Shown here: positions 60,533 through 64,000 of the stretch, in pieces | Layout: the number at the start of each line of letters is the position of its first letter | Position numbering within the stretch: position 1 is the first letter of the stretch | Source: Desulfuromonas acetoxidans DSM 684 | GTDB taxonomy: Bacteria; Desulfobacterota; Desulfuromonadia; Desulfuromonadales; Desulfuromonadaceae | Reading direction: 5' to 3' | Assembly (NCBI RefSeq): GCF_000167355.1 | Contig: NZ_AAEW02000020.1 | Location: 1 to 64,000 of the forward strand | DNA: 64,000 nucleotides | Position numbers and translations under genes: made by a program | Notes under the pieces: model-generated | The model's input: only the letters and a program-made list of their open reading frames with translations | Told to the model about the DNA's origin: nothing | Databases searched by the model: none

Positions 60533-61312
60533 ATGAGACGCGTCAAGAACAAAACATTTTACGGGCTGGTTCTGCTCTGGTTGCTGGTGCCGACAATCCA
60601 AGCTTGGTCCACAAATCACACGGACACAGAATTCACGACTGCTGACCTGCAAGCGCTGGTGCGCCAAGTAGAGACCCAGTACAACGGCAACTCGGCACAT
60701 GGCCGCATGATCATGAAGATTGCCACCGAGCACTGGCAACGCACCCTGACCATGGAGATGTGGTCGTGGCAGCGCGAGCGGTTTCTCACCCGCATTGAGG
60801 CACCGGCCAAAGAACGCGGCGTTGCCACGCTGAAGATTGACCGTGACGTCTGGAACTACCTGCCCAAGGTGGACCGCACCATCAAGATTCCGTCGTCAAT
60901 GATGGGCGGTTCGTGGATGGGCAGCCACATCACCAATGATGATCTGGTCAAATCGAGTCAGGTGGACAAGGAGTACGAGTTCTCGCTGGTGCGGGCTGAT
61001 GAGGTGGAGATCGTCATCGACTGTCTGCCCAAACCCGATACTGTCACGGTGTGGGGCAAGCTGGTCTACACCATTGACCGCCCGACCATGACCCCGGCGC
61101 AGATCGACTATTTTGATGAAGACCTGAAGCTGGTGCGCCATCTGTACTTTGACCGCATCGAGCAGATCGGTGATCGCACCATCCCCATGCGCATGCGCGT
61201 CGAGCCGGTGGACAAACCCGGCGAATCCACCGAATTGATCTATGAAGAGATCGCTTTCGACATCGGCCTGACGCCCGAGTACTTCTCTCTGCGCAACCTG
61301 AAAAAGCGCTAG
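60533..61312 (+). CDS. LolA-like outer-membrane lipoprotein-sorting protein
   Basis: The 259-residue exported protein has a signal peptide (about 1-24), followed by ADLQALVRQVETQYNGNSAHGRMIMKI, ERFLTRIEAPAKERGVATLKIDRDVWNYLPKVDRTIKIPSSMMGGSWMGSHITNDDLV and YFDRIEQIGDRTIPMRMRV, the pattern of LolA/outer-membrane lipoprotein-sorting proteins. These beta-barrel-like periplasmic proteins carry lipids or lipoproteins. It lies three bases before two FtsX-type permease genes, a common export trio. The ATG at 60533 is preferred because the longer frame lacks a signal at its start. Confidence 0.85.
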   Translation: MRRVKNKTFYGLVLLWLLVPTIQAWSTNHTDTEFTTADLQALVRQVETQYNGNSAHGRMIMKIATEHWQRTLTMEMWSWQRERFLTRIEAPAKERGVATLKIDRDVWNYLPKVDRTIKIPSSMMGGSWMGSHITNDDLVKSSQVDKEYEFSLVRADEVEIVIDCLPKPDTVTVWGKLVYTIDRPTMTPAQIDYFDEDLKLVRHLYFDRIEQIGDRTIPMRMRVEPVDKPGESTELIYEEIAFDIGLTPEYFSLRNLKKR

Positions 61313-61314
61313 CC

Positions 61315-62538
61315 ATGCTGATCAAACTGGCGTTTCTCAACCTCGGCCGCAACCGGCGCCGCACCCTGCTTACCCTGAGTTCGCTGGTCATTTCGGCGGC
61401 CATGCTGATTTTGTCGCTGGGGATTTTCTCCGGCATGTTTGCCGATATGCTGTCGTCAGCCACCGATAACTACACCGGTCACATCACCATCAGCCGCCCC
61501 GACTACCAGCAAGAACACGATCTGTATCTCAATTTCAGTCCCGCGCCCGCCCTACTCGACAAACTGCAGCACACTCGCGGAATCACCGGGCTGTCTGAGC
61601 GACTGCGTGCTTTCGGCCTGCTCAGTGGCCGTGACCAGAGTCGGCCCGCCGAACTGCTCGGCGTCGATTTTGCTCAGGAACCGCAGGTCACCACCTTGAA
61701 TCAAAAGCTCATCGCCGGGACATTCCCGACCAATAGCGCTGCCGGTCAAGGCGTAATCGGCAGCGCCCTGGCCCGCCGACTCGGCGTGACTGTCGGTGAT
61801 GAACTGGTGCTGGTCTCCCAGGCTGCGGACGGCTCCATTGCCAATGCCCTGCTTACGGTCAGTGGCATTTTCGACAGCGGTGACCAGATGCTCAACACGC
61901 GGCTGGCCCTGGTGGATCTGCACTGGCTGCAGAACACCATGGCATTGCCGGGCAAAGTGCATGAGATTGTGTTGCGCTGCCAACAGCCGCTACGGGCGGC
62001 CACGCTGGCCGCCACCCTGCAACAACAATTGGGCGACACGGAGGAGGTGCTCGACTGGGGCAAGCGCTTACCACAAATGCAGGAGGTGATTGCCTCCTAC
62101 GACATCAGCCGCCTGATCTTTGTCGCCATTCTCTACAGCGCCGCCGCCCTCGGCGTGCTCAACACCTTCTATATGGCGGTGCTGGAGCGTGCTACCGAGT
62201 TCGGCGTGTTGCTGGCGCTGGGGATGCCGCCGCGCCGTTTGCGCTGGCTGGTGGTATTGGAAAGCCTGCTGCTTGGGGCCTTGGCTCTGGTCGGTGCCTT
62301 GTTGCTCGGCGGCGTGTTGACCTGGTGGATGAGCCGTTACGGCATTGACCTCAGCAATCAGCTCAGTGCCGTCACCTATGCCGGTGGCACCATCCCGCCG
62401 CGTCTGCATGCGGTGCATGACTGGAACAATTATCTGATCCCGTCGTTGTGCCTGTTGTTGGTCAGCATTGCGGCCAGTTACCTTCCGGCGCGCCGTGCCT
62501 CGCGTCTGCAACCCGTTGATGTGTTAAGGAGGTTGTAG
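61315..62538 (+). CDS. FtsX/LolE-type ABC transporter permease
   Basis: This 407-residue protein has one N-terminal membrane helix (about 20-42), a large periplasmic domain (about 45-260) and three C-terminal helices (about 268-295, 320-345, 372-395) ending PARRASRLQPVDVLRRL, the MacB/LolCE topology. It begins two bases after the LolA-like stop and abuts the next permease gene. It likely forms a heterodimer with it and needs an ATPase encoded just outside the window. The cargo is a lipid or lipoprotein. Confidence 0.87.
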   Translation: MLIKLAFLNLGRNRRRTLLTLSSLVISAAMLILSLGIFSGMFADMLSSATDNYTGHITISRPDYQQEHDLYLNFSPAPALLDKLQHTRGITGLSERLRAFGLLSGRDQSRPAELLGVDFAQEPQVTTLNQKLIAGTFPTNSAAGQGVIGSALARRLGVTVGDELVLVSQAADGSIANALLTVSGIFDSGDQMLNTRLALVDLHWLQNTMALPGKVHEIVLRCQQPLRAATLAATLQQQLGDTEEVLDWGKRLPQMQEVIASYDISRLIFVAILYSAAALGVLNTFYMAVLERATEFGVLLALGMPPRRLRWLVVLESLLLGALALVGALLLGGVLTWWMSRYGIDLSNQLSAVTYAGGTIPPRLHAVHDWNNYLIPSLCLLLVSIAASYLPARRASRLQPVDVLRRL

Positions 62539-63771
62539 ATGGACGCTCTGTTGTTCGCCTGGCGCAACCTGTGGCACAACCGCCGCCGCACCCTGATCAC
62601 CCTGGCGGCGGTCAGCCTGACCCTGATGCTGACCCAGGCGATGCATAATCTGGCCATCGGCAGTTATCAGCAGATGATCTACAGCGGCGTGCGCTCCGGC
62701 TCTGGTCATTTGACCGTCTACCACACCCAATATCGTCAGGATCGCAGCGAATCACTCAGTTTTGCCCGCCAACCTGTGGAACAGATGGTCCATGACACCA
62801 TCCCCGCATTGCAAAGTGCGCCGCGCATCTACCTGAGCGCCCTGGCCCAGTCGAGCTATGACAGCCGCGCCGTCGCCCTGACCGGCATCGATATGGCCAC
62901 AGAGAGTACCTTCAACCCGTATCTCAAGAAATTACCTGCAGACGAATACCTGCGAACGGACGAACGGCGCGACGCTCTGGTCGGAGAAAAGCTGTGCCGC
63001 GAATTGAAGCTGCGGCCGGGACAAAAGCTGGTGGTGACCTTACAGAACGCCGAGGGCGAGATGGTCAGTGAACTGCTGCGCATTCGCGGCGTACTGCACA
63101 CCGGGGTCAACGAGGTGGACAGCGGCCTGATCATGATCAATCTGACCATGGCGCAGAAACTGCTCGGTCGACCCGGCCACATCCACGAGCTGGCTCTGCT
63201 CGTTGAGCAGGACGACACCATCAACGACACAGTGGCAACACTAACCGAGCAACTGCGCGATCAGCCGCAATTGGAAGTTGTCCCCTGGCAGGTGGCCATG
63301 CCCAATCTGGCCGACGCCATCCGTCTCGACTATGCCAGCCAGAATGTGATTCTGGTGATCATGATGGTGATCGTCACCATCGGCATCGTCAACACGCTGT
63401 TGATGTCGGTCATGGAACGAATTCACGAATTTGGCATCATGCTGGCGGTAGGTGCCGGACGCGGACGGCTGGTACAGTTGGTGGCCTGCGAAGCCTCGTT
63501 GCTCGGCATCCTGTCCGCCATCATCGGCACCTGTTGCGGCAGTCTGTTGACCTGGTATCTGGTTATCGTCGGCATTGATTTACGTGACTTCATGTCGGAA
63601 GACATGGAATTTGGCGGCGTGGTGTTCGATCCGATCATGCGCGCGGCCTGGGACCCTTTATGGATGACGCAAACCGCCCTGTATATTATCCTATTATGCC
63701 TGATCGCGGCACTGTATCCAGCGTGGAAGGCCACGCGGCTGACAGTAGTAGATGCGATCCGGCATCACTAG
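62539..63771 (+). CDS. FtsX/LolE-type ABC transporter permease (second)
   Basis: The 410-residue paralogue of the preceding permease has the same four-helix topology: an N-terminal anchor starting FAWRNLWHNRRRTLITLAAV, a periplasmic domain, and a C-terminal block with GIVNTLLMSVMERIHEFGIMLAVGAGRGRLV and YPAWKATRLTVVDAIRHH. AAGGAGG overlaps the end of the previous gene and the ATG follows its stop directly, so the two are tightly coupled. No ATP-binding subunit follows within the remaining 229 bases. Confidence 0.87.
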   Translation: MDALLFAWRNLWHNRRRTLITLAAVSLTLMLTQAMHNLAIGSYQQMIYSGVRSGSGHLTVYHTQYRQDRSESLSFARQPVEQMVHDTIPALQSAPRIYLSALAQSSYDSRAVALTGIDMATESTFNPYLKKLPADEYLRTDERRDALVGEKLCRELKLRPGQKLVVTLQNAEGEMVSELLRIRGVLHTGVNEVDSGLIMINLTMAQKLLGRPGHIHELALLVEQDDTINDTVATLTEQLRDQPQLEVVPWQVAMPNLADAIRLDYASQNVILVIMMVIVTIGIVNTLLMSVMERIHEFGIMLAVGAGRGRLVQLVACEASLLGILSAIIGTCCGSLLTWYLVIVGIDLRDFMSEDMEFGGVVFDPIMRAAWDPLWMTQTALYIILLCLIAALYPAWKATRLTVVDAIRHH

Positions 63772-64000
63772 AGACAAGTGAACTGATGGAGAGAAAATCA
63801 CTGCTCGGGCAATTACCCAAGCCCTCCCGTACTGCAGCGCCGAACGCAAGGAGCTGGAGCCCGCGTCATGTGGGCACCACCTACGCGAACAGAGGAGATT
63901 CGCCAGAGCCGTTGGTTCAACACAATGAACCATAGAAGAGCCAGACCAAAGATCAAGATCGCCGGGTTTCGCCCCGGCAGGCGACATCCTTTTGGCAAGC
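63772..64000. other. Gene-free end of window with a structured repeat-like element
   Basis: No convincing gene. 63958-63984 folds as nested stems (TCGCC...GGCGA around GCCGGG/CCCGGC), and the last bases (CATCCTTTTGGC) look like the first arm of an inverted repeat whose partner would lie beyond the window. Confidence 0.35.

Noticed and set aside
1-64000. CRISPR arrays, tRNA or rRNA genes
   Set aside because: No regularly spaced identical repeats and no cloverleaf or rRNA core sequences were seen on either strand.

Overview
This window looks like a chromosomal segment of an anaerobic, metal- or sulfur-respiring Desulfuromonadales-type bacterium (Desulfuromonas/Geobacter relatives). That is an inference. 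It rests on two octaheme cytochromes c with an NrfH-like quinol dehydrogenase, a flavodiiron protein, many heme-bearing or di-iron c-di-GMP sensors, a DUF6178 protein, and the gene order yicC-gmk-rpoZ-rel known from Geobacter-type genomes. No rRNA, tRNA, CRISPR array or intact transposase was found.

Layout. 1-6.8 kb (+ strand): the end of a TetR regulator, then an octaheme cytochrome, a flavodiiron protein, a protoglobin/PsiE-like membrane protein, a PAS protein, an NrfH-like tetraheme protein and a second octaheme cytochrome, closed by a strong terminator. Together they suggest quinol-driven reduction or detoxification of nitrogen oxides or hydroxylamine. 6.9-26.4 kb (- strand): a nearly unbroken chemotaxis and c-di-GMP run, in transcription order MCP, CheY, STAS, CheA, CheW, MCP, CheR, CheB, then three large GGDEF/EAL or hemerythrin sensors, CheD, a Cache-GGDEF protein and CheV. 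A scrap of an EAL domain follows the CheV stop in frame. 26.6-30.4 kb: Nudix, lipocalin and a B12-binding MerR regulator, divergent from a small protein, a renalase-like flavoprotein and an SRPBCC protein. This resembles light/B12-controlled stress clusters.

30.4-33.7 kb is patchy accessory DNA: an orphan integrase arm-binding domain, an EAL phosphodiesterase, a HipB-like regulator without a toxin, a small membrane protein, and an AT-rich gap that ends in a truncated (p)ppGpp synthetase with a mutated hydrolase site. 33.6-36.7 kb is rel(truncated)-rpoZ-gmk-yicC. 36.8-38.5 kb is a MarR regulator with a DmeF-type Co/Ni exporter and a Cys/Lys-rich mini-protein. 38.6-46.5 kb holds a dispersed repeat, a zinc-ribbon protein, a frameshifted glycerol kinase, a PilZ protein, an SH3 protein, two radical SAM proteins and a VOC protein.

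46.7-51.8 kb is a catabolic-looking cassette: a cytoplasmic molybdopterin enzyme with an unusual cluster motif, a small ferredoxin subunit, an OFA-type transporter and an IclR regulator, with a second copy of the dispersed repeat. 51.8-58.55 kb is an integron-type cassette cluster on the - strand with four recognisable attC sites and no integrase in the window. Its genes are MFS, an unknown 103-aa protein, DUF3800, an epimerase/glycan-like pair, a HEPN-like protein and BrnT. 58.7-64 kb returns to ordinary genes: DUF6178, then a LolA-like protein with two FtsX-type ABC permeases.
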